Assembly (NCBI GenBank): GCA_965222425.1
Contig: CBDCTW010000018.1
Span: forward strand, 124,001-188,000
DNA length: 64,000 bases
Reading direction: 5' to 3'
DNA from: CBDCNP01 sp965222425
GTDB lineage: Bacteria > Acidobacteriota > Vicinamibacteria > Marinacidobacterales > DATDRI01
The notes under the pieces are model-generated. The model saw nothing but the letters and a program-made list of their open reading frames with translations, made no database searches and was not told the DNA's origin. Shown piece by piece: positions 1 through 7,908 of the stretch. Numbering within the stretch: position 1 is the first letter of the stretch; every line of letters starts with the position of its first letter. The translations under genes and the position numbers were made by a program.

Positions 1-801
1 AGCCGCCTGCCAGCGAGAGCGAAGCGCGACGTCCAACTCCGCGGCGAGATTCGTCGTGTACGGCAAGAGAACTTTGACGTGTATGGCGTGCGCAAGGTCT
101 GGCGTCAGCTGTGCCGTGAGGGCCGCGACGTGGCTCGATGCACGGTGGCCCGTCTGATGCGTGAAATGGGCCTCCAGGGGGCGGTCCGTGGACGTCGATT
201 CAAGACGACGAAGCCGGATTCGAGCGGCGCTCGCCCGATGGACCTCGTGGAGCGCGACTTCAACGCCACACGCCCGAACGAGCTCTGGGTCTCGGACCTG
301 ACCTACGTTGCCACGTGGCGCGGCTTCGTGTACGTCGCCTTCGTCATCGACGTCTTCGCTCGACTCATCGTCGGTTGGCGAGCGACGACATCGTTGACTG
401 CCGGCATCGCTCTCGATGCGTTGGAGCAGGCGCTGCACGAGCGCCGACTAAACCCAGAACACCCATTGGTGCATCACAGCGACCGCGGCGTGCAGTACGT
501 CTCGATCCGTTACACCGAGCGGCTCGCCGAGGCGGGCATTGAGCCGTCCGTCGGCAGCCGAGGCGACTCTTACGATAACGCTTTGGCTGAATCCATCATC
601 GGCCTCTACAAGACCGAGGTGATCCGTCGACGTGGGCCCTGGCGTGGTCCTGAGGACGTCGAGTTCGCCACCCTCGAGTGGGTCCATTGGTACAACACGC
701 AACGACTCTTGGAGCCGATCGGAAATGTCGCCCCCGTCGAGTACGAGATGAACTACTATCGGTCGCAGGAAGGCTCGCTAGAGATGGCGAGACTCAACTA
801 A
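1..801 (+). CDS. IS3-family transposase OrfB, 5' end outside window
   Basis: This is the integrase-like catalytic subunit of an IS3-family insertion sequence, which cuts and joins the element's DNA ends. The frame is open from base 1, so the true start lies to the left of the window; the first internal start codon is GTG at 79. The DDE catalytic triad is readable: D in WVSDLTYV, D in HHSDRGVQ and E in DNALAESI, followed by the typical C-terminal WYNTQRLLEPIG block. It stops at 799–801, just inside the right inverted repeat. OrfA and the left end are not visible. Fragments of related OrfB genes occur at 6050–6115 and 20843–21008. The family call is secure; whether the element is complete cannot be judged. 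Confidence 0.93.
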   Translation, partial: SRLPARAKRDVQLRGEIRRVRQENFDVYGVRKVWRQLCREGRDVARCTVARLMREMGLQGAVRGRRFKTTKPDSSGARPMDLVERDFNATRPNELWVSDLTYVATWRGFVYVAFVIDVFARLIVGWRATTSLTAGIALDALEQALHERRLNPEHPLVHHSDRGVQYVSIRYTERLAEAGIEPSVGSRGDSYDNALAESIIGLYKTEVIRRRGPWRGPEDVEFATLEWVHWYNTQRLLEPIGNVAPVEYEMNYYRSQEGSLEMARLN

Positions 802-803
802 AA

Positions 804-831
804 CAGTCTCCGGAAAACCCGGGGCGGTTCA
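804..831. repeat. Right inverted repeat of the IS3 element
   Basis: Three bases after the OrfB stop, the reverse complement reads TGAACCGCCCCGGGTTTTCC followed by GGAGACTG. This is the G/C-rich TG-starting end typical of IS3 elements. A similar end (TGAACTTGTACCGGGTTTCC) borders the OrfB fragment near 20815. The left partner is outside the window. Confidence 0.7.
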
Positions 832-895
832 TAACACCCTCGGGACAGACGATTGTAAAGCCTACGGCCCTTGGCCCGGTCGCAAACACAGACAC

Positions 896-944
896 TAAGC
901 TGCTGATTTATGGCCTATTTCAAAAGGGCCGAGTTTTGGCACAG
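896..944 (+). repeat. R1 repeat, partial copy D (3' end)
   Basis: About 49 bp matching the right end of the dispersed R1 element (full copies at 27511–27655 and 29351–29494), ending in GGCACAG. It sits between the IS3 end and the NRAMP-like gene. The remainder of 832–1106 shows no recognisable gene or repeat. Confidence 0.75.
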
Positions 945-1106
945 GACAGGAAGAGAGTTCAGACATCAACGACGCCTCGAGATCGATTTCACGAGCATCG
1001 CCCTCCCGGTTCTGTCGCAGCGAGTTTGCGACTTCTTTTTTGCGGACGACAGCCCGTATGCAGGCGATCTGGGCTAGAACCGCTGCCAGGATGACGCGAA
1101 AACAAC

Positions 1107-2333
1107 TCAAACGACGCCGGACACGCGCAACAGCTGGAACGCTCCCAGCCCAATGACGACGAGCACCACTGCGCCCGCGAGCAAGTTGGCAAACCATCTG
1201 TTCCGATGGCGCCCGAGCAGTGACCGGTCGTTCACGACGACGAGCAGGAAGATGGCGATGAGCGGCAGCAGGAGCCCGTTCGCAGCCTGCGCGAGGAGGA
1301 TGGCTTCGGTGGGGCTGCCGCCCGAGAGCGACAAGGCAACACCGACGACGATGACCAGGATCCATACGCTGCGAAAGGCGGTGGACCTCATGTCGCGGTC
1401 CATGCCGAGCGCGCCCGTCGTCGCATAGGCCGCTGCCAGAGGTGCTGTGATCGCACTGGTGAGGCCGGCGGCGAAGAGGCCGAGGCCAAAGAACGTTTTC
1501 GCGGCGGAGCCTAGGATGGGCTCGAGTACCCCCGTCACCATGAGAGCGTCGGCCTGTTCGATGCCTCGGCCAAGAAGTGGTGTGGCGGTCACTATGATCG
1601 CAAGCGTCACCGCACCTCCGAGGGTCACGGACAAATATGTATCGAGCCGAGCGGCCGGCAGGGCTTCGTCGGCCGGAACCTCCGAGGACCACTTCTCCTG
1701 AACGGCGCTCGCGTGCAGAAAGAGGTTGTACGGGACCACGGTGGTTCCGATGAGGGCGATGATGGTGACGAGCGAGCCGGCTGGGATCTGCGGGACCAGC
1801 ATGCCCTTGAGGAGCTCTCCCGGAGCGGGCCCGACCATGACCGCAGTGAAGAGAAACACGGCACTCATGACCACGACCAGCGCCACCAAGATGCTCTGTA
1901 TCACGCGATAGGTGCCCGAGCCGAGGAGGACGGTCGCAGCGACCGCGATCACGACCACCCAGGCTCTGGGTGTCCAGCCGAGCGTCAGCTCGAGCCCCAG
2001 CGAGGCGCCGAGCAGGTTTCCCGCCTCGTAGGCGGCGTTGCCAACCGTAATGGCGAGCGCCACCAGCCCGAGTGCCGCGTAGCGCAGGAGTGGTCGACGA
2101 AAGCTCTGACGGATTGCGTCGCTCAATCCCGAGCGGCGGACGATCCCCAGGCGAGCGGCCATTTCTTGCAGAACGGCAGTAGCGATGACCGAGAAGACGA
2201 CGGCCCAGAGCAACGCGAAGCCGTAGCGTGCCCCGGCGCGTGAGGAGGTAACGATGGTTCCCGGACCGATGAAGGCTGCGGTCACGAGAAGGCCGGGACC
2301 TAGGCTTCGGAGTGTCGCCGCGAGCTTGCCCAC
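1107..2333 (-). CDS. NRAMP-family (divalent metal transporter-like) membrane protein, non-canonical metal site
   Basis: A 408-aa, very hydrophobic protein with about 11 predicted membrane helices and the overall order of NRAMP/MntH transporters, which move divalent metal ions across the inner membrane. Two signature helices are recognisable but altered. The helix-1 motif, normally DPGN, is GPGT at residues 23–26. The helix-6 motif, normally MPHN, is VPYN at 200–203. The aspartate, asparagine and methionine that coordinate Mn2+/Fe2+ in classical members are therefore absent, so the substrate cannot be assumed. The start ATG at 2333 precedes LGPGLLVTAAFIGPGT, the usual N-terminus. Its upstream region contains R2 and R1 repeats, so the native promoter may have been replaced. 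The family is secure; the role in metal import is uncertain. Confidence 0.85.
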   Translation of the reverse strand: MGKLAATLRSLGPGLLVTAAFIGPGTIVTSSRAGARYGFALLWAVVFSVIATAVLQEMAARLGIVRRSGLSDAIRQSFRRPLLRYAALGLVALAITVGNAAYEAGNLLGASLGLELTLGWTPRAWVVVIAVAATVLLGSGTYRVIQSILVALVVVMSAVFLFTAVMVGPAPGELLKGMLVPQIPAGSLVTIIALIGTTVVPYNLFLHASAVQEKWSSEVPADEALPAARLDTYLSVTLGGAVTLAIIVTATPLLGRGIEQADALMVTGVLEPILGSAAKTFFGLGLFAAGLTSAITAPLAAAYATTGALGMDRDMRSTAFRSVWILVIVVGVALSLSGGSPTEAILLAQAANGLLLPLIAIFLLVVVNDRSLLGRHRNRWFANLLAGAVVLVVIGLGAFQLLRVSGVV

Positions 2334-2363
2334 CGGAGCGATATGCTATATCACATGGTTGTC

Positions 2364-2397
2364 GTCGTGTTCCAAAAATACAAACGAACTCAAGACC
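2364..2397 (+). repeat. R2 repeat, short copy
   Basis: Matches AATACAAACGAACTCAAGAC, the core of a dispersed repeat also found at 7686–7716 (reverse), 8191–8264 and 29227–29306. Here it abuts an R1 copy directly. It lies about 30 bp upstream of the NRAMP-like start. Confidence 0.75.
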
Positions 2398-2402
2398 CCG
2401 TC

Positions 2403-2515
2403 CTGTGCCAAAACTCGGCCCTTTTGAAATAGACCGCAAATCAGCAGCTTAGACGCCCTTGGAATCCGCGCAGAATCCAGGGTATTTCGCGCCGCAGGAT
2501 TGGCTTCCGACCCCT
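2403..2515 (-). repeat. R1 repeat, partial copy C
   Basis: Reverse-orientation R1 starting at CTGTGCCAAAACTCGGCCC and matching the full copies to about 2515, where similarity stops. The following stretch to 2726 holds no gene I can support. Confidence 0.75.
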
Positions 2516-3239
2516 GAGCTGCGGGTGGCGGGCGACAGGCCCACCGGGGGTGCGCACGGCTGGCTCAAATCGGCTGCCGGGGCGAGCTGCAGGCAACGAA
2601 CTGCGCACCCGGAAGAAATACGTATCCGACCGCGATGCCAAATTCAAGCAGCCCTCGGAAAGGTGCAAACTGCTGACCCGCTGGGCGTTCGAGTATTTTG
2701 ACCAGACGGGTATCCCTCTTTTCACCTTACAAGGTCTTGACCAGAAAAAAAGTCGCCGGGCCACTCTCCCCGTCGCGAAAACCAAAGCGCTGGTAAAGCT
2801 GCCGCGCCAGAGCGTTATCTTCGCGCACCTCCAGAGTCACTTTTCCGCAGTCCAATTCGCGGGCTTTGGCTTCGACCGCTTTGAGCAACAGACGCCCGAC
2901 GCCCCGTCCGCGGCAGCCGGCGGTAACGGCCAGATCGTGAATGTTGATCAGAGGTTTGGCGGTGAACGTGGAGAAACCAGTCATGCAAACCGTGACCCCC
3001 ACCGCGCGGCGGTCCAGCCAAGCGAGAAAAACCAGCGTCCCCGGGTGTCTTTTTAGTCCGGGTACGAGTTGCTCCAACACCCTGGCCGCCAGCGGAGTTC
3101 CCTGGCCGATCGGTAGCCGCGCATACTCGTCCACCAATGTGTTCGCTAGTCTGAATTGGCCCATTTCGCTCATTTGATTTGGCCCACCCCATCGAGACCG
3201 ATACCCTGAGCCGGGGAAGAACCCGGAGAGGAGGGTCGG

Positions 3240-4781
3240 TTGAAAAGGGGTGCGAAAGTGCGATTGTTCGAGCAGATCCGTGGCGAGTACGAGCACGGAG
3301 TAGGAACGATAAAGGGAGTGGCGAAGGAGTTCGGAGTACACCGTCGGATGGTGCGTCAGGCGCTGGAGAGCGCGGTACCGCCGGAGCGTAAAGTCGCGGA
3401 GCGTGCGAGTCCGAAGCTTGAGGAAGTACGCGAGTTCATCGACGCGGTCCTGAAGGAGGACAAGCGAGCGCCTCGGAAGCAACGCCATACGGCTCGTCGT
3501 ATCTGGTCCCGGTTGCGCGCCGAGCATCCGGAGCATGAGATTGGCGAATCAACGGTACGTCGCTACGTCGCTCGTCGGAAGAGCGAGCTCGGCCTGAAGG
3601 ACACAGAGATTTTTGTTCCGCAGAGCTACGCGTGGGGCGATGAAGGGCAAGTGGACTGGTACGAGGCGTACGCGCGGATCGGAGGTGAGCTCGAGAAGGT
3701 CCACACGCTCGTAGTCCGAAGCATGGCGGGAGGAGGCGCGTTGCATCGCGGCTATCCGCGTCCGACGCAACAAGCATTTTTCGAAGCGCAGGAGCATGCG
3801 TTCGAGTTCTTTGGTGGCGTGTTCCGCCGCATGCGCTACGACAACCTGTCACTCGCGGTCACTAAGATTCTGCGTGGTTATCAACGAGAGCAGACGGAGC
3901 GATTCGTGGCGTTTCGCTCCCATTGGGGATTCGACTCGGAGTTTTGTAATCCGAGTCGAGGCAACGAGAAGGGCGGGGTGGAAAGCGAAGTCGGCTACTT
4001 CCGGCGCAACTATCTGACGCCGGTACCGGAGTTTTCGAACTGGGATGAGCTGAACGAGTATCTGCTCTCGTGCTGTCTCAAGGATGCGACGCGCCACATT
4101 AGCGGCAAGGAGCATGCTGTCGGAACAGCGATGGAGCTTGAACGGGAGCATCTGTTGCCATTGACCGTCGAGGGGTTCGATATCGAGGAGCGACGATTTG
4201 CAAAGGTGAACAAGAAAGGCTGCGTTCGAGTCGGCACGAACTGGTACTCGACTCCGTTGAAACGGGACCGGCGAGTTGTGGCCAAGCTACTGCCGTTGGA
4301 AGTTGAGATCTGGCACGAGGGCCACGTCGTGGCACGCCACGAGCGCTGCTACGGCCGCAGCCAGTCGATTTATGAACTCGAGCACTACTTGGATGTTCTG
4401 GTCAGGAAGCCTGGAGCGTTGGCCGGCTCGACGCCGCTCGCTCAATGGCGGGAGAAAGGTCGGTGGCCCACGAGCTACGACGAGTTGTGGTCCAAGCTGA
4501 ATCGACGTCACGGGAAGCTCGAAGGAACCCGCCAGATGGTCGAGCTCGTGCAGCTCGGCCGCGAGCACGGCTACGACAAGCTGCGTGAGGCGGTGAGTCA
4601 AGCGCTCGAACTCGGCTGTACGGATGCTGAGGCGATCCGTCACCTCGTCGAATCATCAGTTCTTCGACGTGAGCAGGCGCAGGCTCTTGGCGATGTGGAG
4701 CTCGGAGAGCTCACGAAGTACGAACGTTCCTTGCCAGGTGTTGGCCATTACAACGCGCTGATCGGCGAGGTGAACTCGTGA
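3240..4781 (+). CDS. istA: IS21 transposase IstA
   Basis: A 513-aa transposase that cleaves and joins IS21 ends. An N-terminal helix-turn-helix (GTIKGVAKEFGVHRRMVRQA) is followed by a second DNA-binding segment (HTARRIWSRLRAEHPEHEIG). The DDE core follows: D in EGQVDWYEAY, D in MRYDNLSL and E in NEKGGVESEVGY. The C-terminus carries the usual Mu-transposase-like domain. The start is TTG at 3240 (MKRGAKVRLFEQIRGEYEHG), preceded by GGAGAGGAGGG. The gene overlaps istB by 4 bp (GTGA), implying translational coupling. The protein is identical to the one encoded at 25866–27407. Confidence 0.95.
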   Translation: MKRGAKVRLFEQIRGEYEHGVGTIKGVAKEFGVHRRMVRQALESAVPPERKVAERASPKLEEVREFIDAVLKEDKRAPRKQRHTARRIWSRLRAEHPEHEIGESTVRRYVARRKSELGLKDTEIFVPQSYAWGDEGQVDWYEAYARIGGELEKVHTLVVRSMAGGGALHRGYPRPTQQAFFEAQEHAFEFFGGVFRRMRYDNLSLAVTKILRGYQREQTERFVAFRSHWGFDSEFCNPSRGNEKGGVESEVGYFRRNYLTPVPEFSNWDELNEYLLSCCLKDATRHISGKEHAVGTAMELEREHLLPLTVEGFDIEERRFAKVNKKGCVRVGTNWYSTPLKRDRRVVAKLLPLEVEIWHEGHVVARHERCYGRSQSIYELEHYLDVLVRKPGALAGSTPLAQWREKGRWPTSYDELWSKLNRRHGKLEGTRQMVELVQLGREHGYDKLREAVSQALELGCTDAEAIRHLVESSVLRREQAQALGDVELGELTKYERSLPGVGHYNALIGEVNS

Positions 4782-5551
4782 ACGCGAAGAGCATCGAGCT
4801 CCAGAGCATCCGTCAGCATTGCAAGACGCTTCGCATGCCGAGCGTGGCAACGCAGTTCCAGAAGATTGCCGAACAAGCGCAGCGCGACGAGCACAGCTAT
4901 GTCCGCTACCTCGACGTGCTGCTCAGCGCCGAAGTCGAGGAGCGTGAACACCGCGCGGTTCAAAGACGACTGAAGGAAGCACAACTACCGAGAGCGAAGA
5001 CGCTCGAGGAGTTCGACTTCTCGCAATCGCCGAAGGTCTCCGCCCGTCGGATACGAGAACTGGCCGAAGGCGACTACATCGACCATGCACGGCCGGTTCT
5101 GTTTCTCGGCGATGCCGGCACAGGCAAGACTCATCTGGCCACGGCATTGTGTGTAGCGGCGTGCCAGCAACGTCGCCGCGTTCGCTTCACGACGGCCTCG
5201 AGACTCGTCAACGAACTCGTTGAAGCTAGGGAGGAGCACGAACTCTCGCGAGTGATCCGTCGCTACGCCCGCTACGAGTTGTTGTGCATCGACGAGCTCG
5301 GCTACGTCCCACTCGCCGATGTCGGCGCCGAGCTTCTGTTCCAAGTGGTTTCGGAACGATGCGAAAGGGCGGCGCTCGTGATCACCACCAACCTGCCCTT
5401 CTCGGAGTGGACCCAGGTGTTCACGAACGTCCGCCTGTGCAAGGCACTGCTCGACCGAGTCACGGACCAGGCGCACATACTCGAAACCGGCACCGAATCC
5501 TATCGGTTCCGGCGCACCCTGAAGAGCGAGAAAAAGACCATAAAGGCATGA
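4778..5551 (+). CDS. istB: IS21 helper ATPase IstB
   Basis: A 257-aa AAA+ ATPase related to DnaC that assembles on target DNA and activates IstA. It shows the Walker A motif GDAGTGKTHLA near residue 110, the Walker B motif LLCIDELGYVPL near 170, and a conserved arginine-rich end (YRFRRTLKSEKK). Translation starts with GTG inside the istA stop (GTGA overlap). The length is normal for the family and no lesions are visible. Confidence 0.95.
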   Translation: MNAKSIELQSIRQHCKTLRMPSVATQFQKIAEQAQRDEHSYVRYLDVLLSAEVEEREHRAVQRRLKEAQLPRAKTLEEFDFSQSPKVSARRIRELAEGDYIDHARPVLFLGDAGTGKTHLATALCVAACQQRRRVRFTTASRLVNELVEAREEHELSRVIRRYARYELLCIDELGYVPLADVGAELLFQVVSERCERAALVITTNLPFSEWTQVFTNVRLCKALLDRVTDQAHILETGTESYRFRRTLKSEKKTIKA

Positions 5552-5878
5552 GTTCGTTGGGTTTCACTAGCCGCGGCCTGCACTTCGTTCCGGCCGCGGA
5601 ATAAGGAAAGGGGCTTTCTTACAGCTCGTCTTTATTAATCAATAACTTAGGGTGGGCCAAATTAGATGAGCAAAGTGGGCCAGACCGAGTGGACAAACAC
5701 AACCAACTGCCGAACCGCCTCGGCATGCTTGAAGTTGTTCAAGTCAGCTTCGAGAACCTCGAGATTCATCGTTTTTTTGAAGTCCTTACCCTTGGGGCGG
5801 GACTTATCATGGCAGGATGAACCTGACCCCACGGTTAGTACCACGTTGTATCTCAGTCATTCGGTGCTGACAAGGGCT

Positions 5879-5912
5879 GGTTGAAGCCGGCGTGGCAAAG
5901 CCGGTTTCAACC
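5879..5912. other. Strong inverted repeat / hairpin
   Basis: GGTTGAAGCCGGC and GCCGGTTTCAACC are separated by 8 bases, giving a 13-bp stem with one mismatch. There is no T-tract on either side, so it is not an obvious intrinsic terminator. It lies about 110 bp upstream of the GNAT start on that strand. The surrounding stretch 5770–6009 otherwise shows no gene. Confidence 0.6.
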
Positions 5913-6009
5913 AAATCGTTTCAAGTTTCGTGTCTGTCTTTCTCCTGAAATAGGATGTTGTAGGTCTGGTCGCCACCCTTGCCTATGGCCGCGCCGTGGG
6001 GCGCTTCTT

Positions 6010-6115
6010 AGTTTATGGAAGGGACAGCCGAGTTTTGGCACAGGACGGGGTGCATTGGTACAATACGCAACGACTCTTGGAGCCGATCGGAAATGTCTCC
6101 CCCGTCGAATACGAG
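6010..6115 (+). repeat. Mosaic of R3 end, R1 end and IS3 OrfB fragment
   Basis: Three short pieces are fused end to end. The first, GTTTATGGAAGGGACAG (to 6027), equals the end of R3. The second, CCGAGTTTTGGCACAG (6028–6044), equals the end of R1. The third (6050–6115) matches the IS3 OrfB gene at about 688–750, coding WYNTQRLLEPIGN. The OrfB piece is cut off by MITE copy 1. This is direct evidence of repeated nested insertion and deletion. Confidence 0.75.
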
Positions 6116-6282
6116 GGTGCTTCCGCCATCAAGTGTTGGTGAGATGACGCTAAGACTTTACAGTGCATTAAGTTACAGTCAAAATAGCGCTTGTGACCTT
6201 CCCCGCGCGCTAAAATGGAGCGTAAGTGCCTCTTTTGCAAAGGGATGCGTACATATCACCAACAGTAAACAGCGGAAGCACC
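6116..6282 (+). mobile_element. MITE copy 1 (167 bp, non-autonomous)
   Basis: The left end is GGTGCTTCCGCCATCAAGTG; the right end, reversed, reads GGTGCTTCCGCTGTTTACTG. The interior is shared with copy 2 (7503–7668) and, inverted, with copy 3 (9083–9251). No transposase gene is inside. It is inserted next to an IS3 OrfB fragment and ends 9 bp before the HU start codon, so it supplies the whole immediate 5' region of that gene. The mobilising transposase was not identified in the window. Confidence 0.88.
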
Positions 6283-6291
6283 AAAAAACCC

Positions 6292-6576
6292 ATGACCAAA
6301 ACCCAAATCGTGGCCCAGATGTCGGAAACGATGCAGGTTCCGAAAAAGCAGGCCGCGGCATGGTTCAAGTCGATTGCCGATCTCGCGGCGAAGGAGACGA
6401 AGCGGACGGGCCAGTTCATCATTCCCGGAATTGGAAAACTCGTGAAGGCGCAACGAAAGGCGCGCAAGGGACACAACCCCCGGACCGGCGAACAGATTCG
6501 AATCCCGAAAAAGACGGTAGTCAAGTTTCGAGTAGCGAAAGCTTGCCTGGACGCCGTCGTCTCACCGAAGAAGTAG
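6292..6576 (+). CDS. HU/IHF-family DNA-binding protein
   Basis: A 94-aa nucleoid-associated protein of the HU family, which binds and bends DNA as a dimer. The N-terminal helices (MTKTQIVAQMSETMQVPKKQ) are followed by the β-saddle FIIPGIGKL and the minor-groove arm core RKGHNPRTGEQIRIP, ending PKKTVVKFRVAKAC. The start ATG at 6292 gives the usual length; an upstream in-frame ATG lies inside the MITE and is rejected. The inserted MITE ends 9 bp upstream, and its terminal GCGGAAG is the only Shine-Dalgarno-like sequence. Expression is therefore probably altered from the ancestral state. It is followed by a coupled gene pair at 6597–7237. Confidence 0.93.
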   Translation: MTKTQIVAQMSETMQVPKKQAAAWFKSIADLAAKETKRTGQFIIPGIGKLVKAQRKARKGHNPRTGEQIRIPKKTVVKFRVAKACLDAVVSPKK

Positions 6577-6596
6577 CTCACAAGCGACGCCTCGGA

Positions 6597-6797
6597 ATGT
6601 CCTACCGAACGACGGATGCACGCTGGCGACGTGCCCGGCGTAAAAAGCGGGCGAAGGCAGACACTGAGAATCCGACGGAAACCAAAGCATTGCAGGTTCC
6701 AGAGCCCCACCAATTCGGCCGGAGGAGCCAACGGGCGAGGGAAATGTTGGCGAACGGGTTGCTACCCTTGGACATTCCTTCGCCAGCGAGTCGATGA
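6597..6797 (+). CDS. Small basic hypothetical protein (66 aa), coupled to the next gene
   Basis: An open frame of 66 codons starting MSYRTTDARWRRARRKKRAK, strongly basic at the N-terminus and ending in a proline-rich tail. I do not recognise the family. Support comes from its position: it ends in TGA overlapping the next start as ATGATG, and it follows HU by 20 bp on the same strand. At 22583–22843 a different small gene occupies the same position in front of a paralogue of the next gene. Confidence 0.5.
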   Translation: MSYRTTDARWRRARRKKRAKADTENPTETKALQVPEPHQFGRRSQRAREMLANGLLPLDIPSPASR

Positions 6798-7237
6798 TGC
6801 ACCACTACAACCTATCGACGCGCCACGTGTTCCAGACGCGACGCTCGGATGTTCGCTCCGAGACGTTGGCTGCGTTGCGGTCCACCATCGAGGTGGCCAC
6901 CGGCGGGCATGCGGTGCCGTTACCCGGATTCCCCGAATACTTTCTAAGCATCAGGAACACCTGGATCGGCGCAGTGGGGTGGCTCATCCAGGGACCCGAG
7001 CACCGGGTCATGGTTCAGTGCGTGACAGCCTGGACGATTGAGGGCACAGCAAAGGGCGTGCGCTGGTTGGGGACGGAGCTACCGGAGGAGTTGGACTTGC
7101 CTTGTTGTCTGGTCAAGCTTGGACTACCCCTGCTTAAGGATCCCGATTCGGCAAGTTGGCTTGAGGATGCCGAGCGGTGCATTAGCTGGGCGATGCTACC
7201 CACGCCTCCTCCGAGGAATGGCACAAGGTTGCCCTGA
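6794..7237 (+). CDS. Accessory-region hypothetical protein, paralogue of the gene at 22840
   Basis: A 147-aa soluble protein of unknown function. It aligns end to end with the interrupted gene at 22840–24772: both have HHY-L-T-HV-T-RSDV near the start, LPGF, LSIRN-W-GAVGWLI, RVMV-CV-AWT, LPCCLV and a C-terminal AERCISW-ML. From memory it resembles short hypothetical proteins on integrative conjugative elements and plasmids that end in a D/A-ERC-AW motif; this was not checked. It begins inside the stop codon of the preceding small gene (ATGA), so the two are translationally coupled. There is no signal peptide or membrane segment. Confidence 0.72.
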   Translation: MMHHYNLSTRHVFQTRRSDVRSETLAALRSTIEVATGGHAVPLPGFPEYFLSIRNTWIGAVGWLIQGPEHRVMVQCVTAWTIEGTAKGVRWLGTELPEELDLPCCLVKLGLPLLKDPDSASWLEDAERCISWAMLPTPPPRNGTRLP

Positions 7238-7283
7238 TGGGTGTATCGCCTGAGCTTGGGAATCAGACACAACTCCGGACGGG

Positions 7284-7477
7284 TGTCCCTTCCATAAACT
7301 TGAGCTGTATGAGATTGGCGAACTTCCTGCAACCGGAATGCTTTGGTCGTCTTCATGTAGGACGTTTTAAGAGCCGGCGTCGGCTCTACTCAGGGGTAGA
7401 GGTGTAAGCTGGTACGAAGTCCGGCAGCCGTTCCGAGCGGATCGGACTCAAGCAGCGCGTCGAGTGTAATGATGATA
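7284..7477 (-). repeat. R3 repeat, copy 2 (reverse)
   Basis: About 194 bp matching 12365–12553 on the opposite strand. It contains a perfect hairpin (AGAGCCG-ACG-CGGCTCT core) followed by TAAAACGTCCTACATGAAGA and ends at GGAAGGGACA. Its far end is a run of ATG/ATC triplets. R3 is noncoding or carries only a short N-terminal frame (MKTTKA...QVYGRD); its nature is unknown. Confidence 0.75.
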
Positions 7478-7502
7478 GTAGTCGACGTATTTGCGTAGGA
7501 TT

Positions 7503-7668
7503 GGTGCTTCCGCCATCAAGTGTTGGTGAGATGACGCTAAGACTTTACGATGCGTTAAGTTACAGTCAAAATAGCGCTTGTGACCTTCGCCGCGCGCTAA
7601 ATGGAGCGTAAGTGCCCCTTTTGCAAAGGGATGCGTACACATCACCAACAGCAAACAGCGCAAGCACC
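7503..7668 (+). mobile_element. MITE copy 2 (166 bp)
   Basis: Same element and orientation as the copy at 6116, with ends GGTGCTTCCGCCATCAAGTG and GCAAGCACC; the right terminal repeat has diverged. It sits between R3 and an R2 fragment. It carries no open frame of interest. Confidence 0.87.
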
Positions 7669-7685
7669 GGCCATTTTGGGTCTGA

Positions 7686-7716
7686 TCTTGAGTTCGTTTG
7701 TATTTTTGGACAGGAC
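7686..7716 (-). repeat. R2 repeat, short copy (reverse)
   Basis: Reverse complement of the R2 core (GAGTTCGTTTGTATTTTTGG). It lies between MITE copy 2 and the RRM gene. The remaining leader to 7908 shows no gene. Confidence 0.7.
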
Positions 7717-7908
7717 GGCGTCGGAGCGATTTGAACCAGAACAGCCCGTGGATAGTCACGGCACATGCTGGGTTTGACACGCGCCCGGGAATAGTCCATT
7801 ATGGCTTCTTCGGCTATCCGATGGCTCTTCGCAGATTTTTTTGCTGGTGACTTCCACCACACCTCCGTCAGCCCTCGCTTAGACCTTTTCCGTTCAGGAG
7901 TTCATTTC

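Larger units (their letters stand above)
3138..5701 (+). mobile_element. IS21-family insertion sequence, copy 1 (complete, 2564 bp)
   Basis: The ends are TGTGTTCGCTAGTCTG and, on the opposite strand, TGTGTTTGTCCACTCG. Both run into a shared TGGCCCA block, and similar ATTTGGCCCACCC blocks occur subterminally at both ends. The element is flanked by the direct repeat ACCAA (3133–3137 and 5702–5706), a 5-bp target duplication. It contains overlapping istA and istB. An identical-length copy lies at 24946–27509 in reverse orientation, and a third starts at 62255. It interrupts a GNAT gene. Confidence 0.95.
2727..5769 (-). pseudogene. GNAT-family N-acetyltransferase, split by IS21 copy 1
   Basis: GNAT enzymes transfer an acetyl group from acetyl-CoA to an amine. 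The C-terminal piece (complement 2727–3137) carries the acetyl-CoA-binding region CRGRGVGRLLLKAVEAKA, a Q/R-x-x-G-x-G/A-type loop, and the closing LYQRFGF motif. The missing N-terminus lies on the far side of IS21 at complement 5702–5769 and starts MNLEVLEADLNNFKHAEAVR. Removing 3138–5701 and one copy of the 5-bp duplication ACCAA joins the pieces in frame to give 157 aa, the normal GNAT length, with sequence AVRQLVDEYARLP across the junction. No other lesion is seen, so inactivation appears recent. The native substrate is unknown. Confidence 0.92.

Noticed and set aside
895..2439. 514-codon frame on the minus strand over the NRAMP-like gene
   Set aside because: Arginine/proline-rich shadow of the hydrophobic transporter in another frame; no motif.
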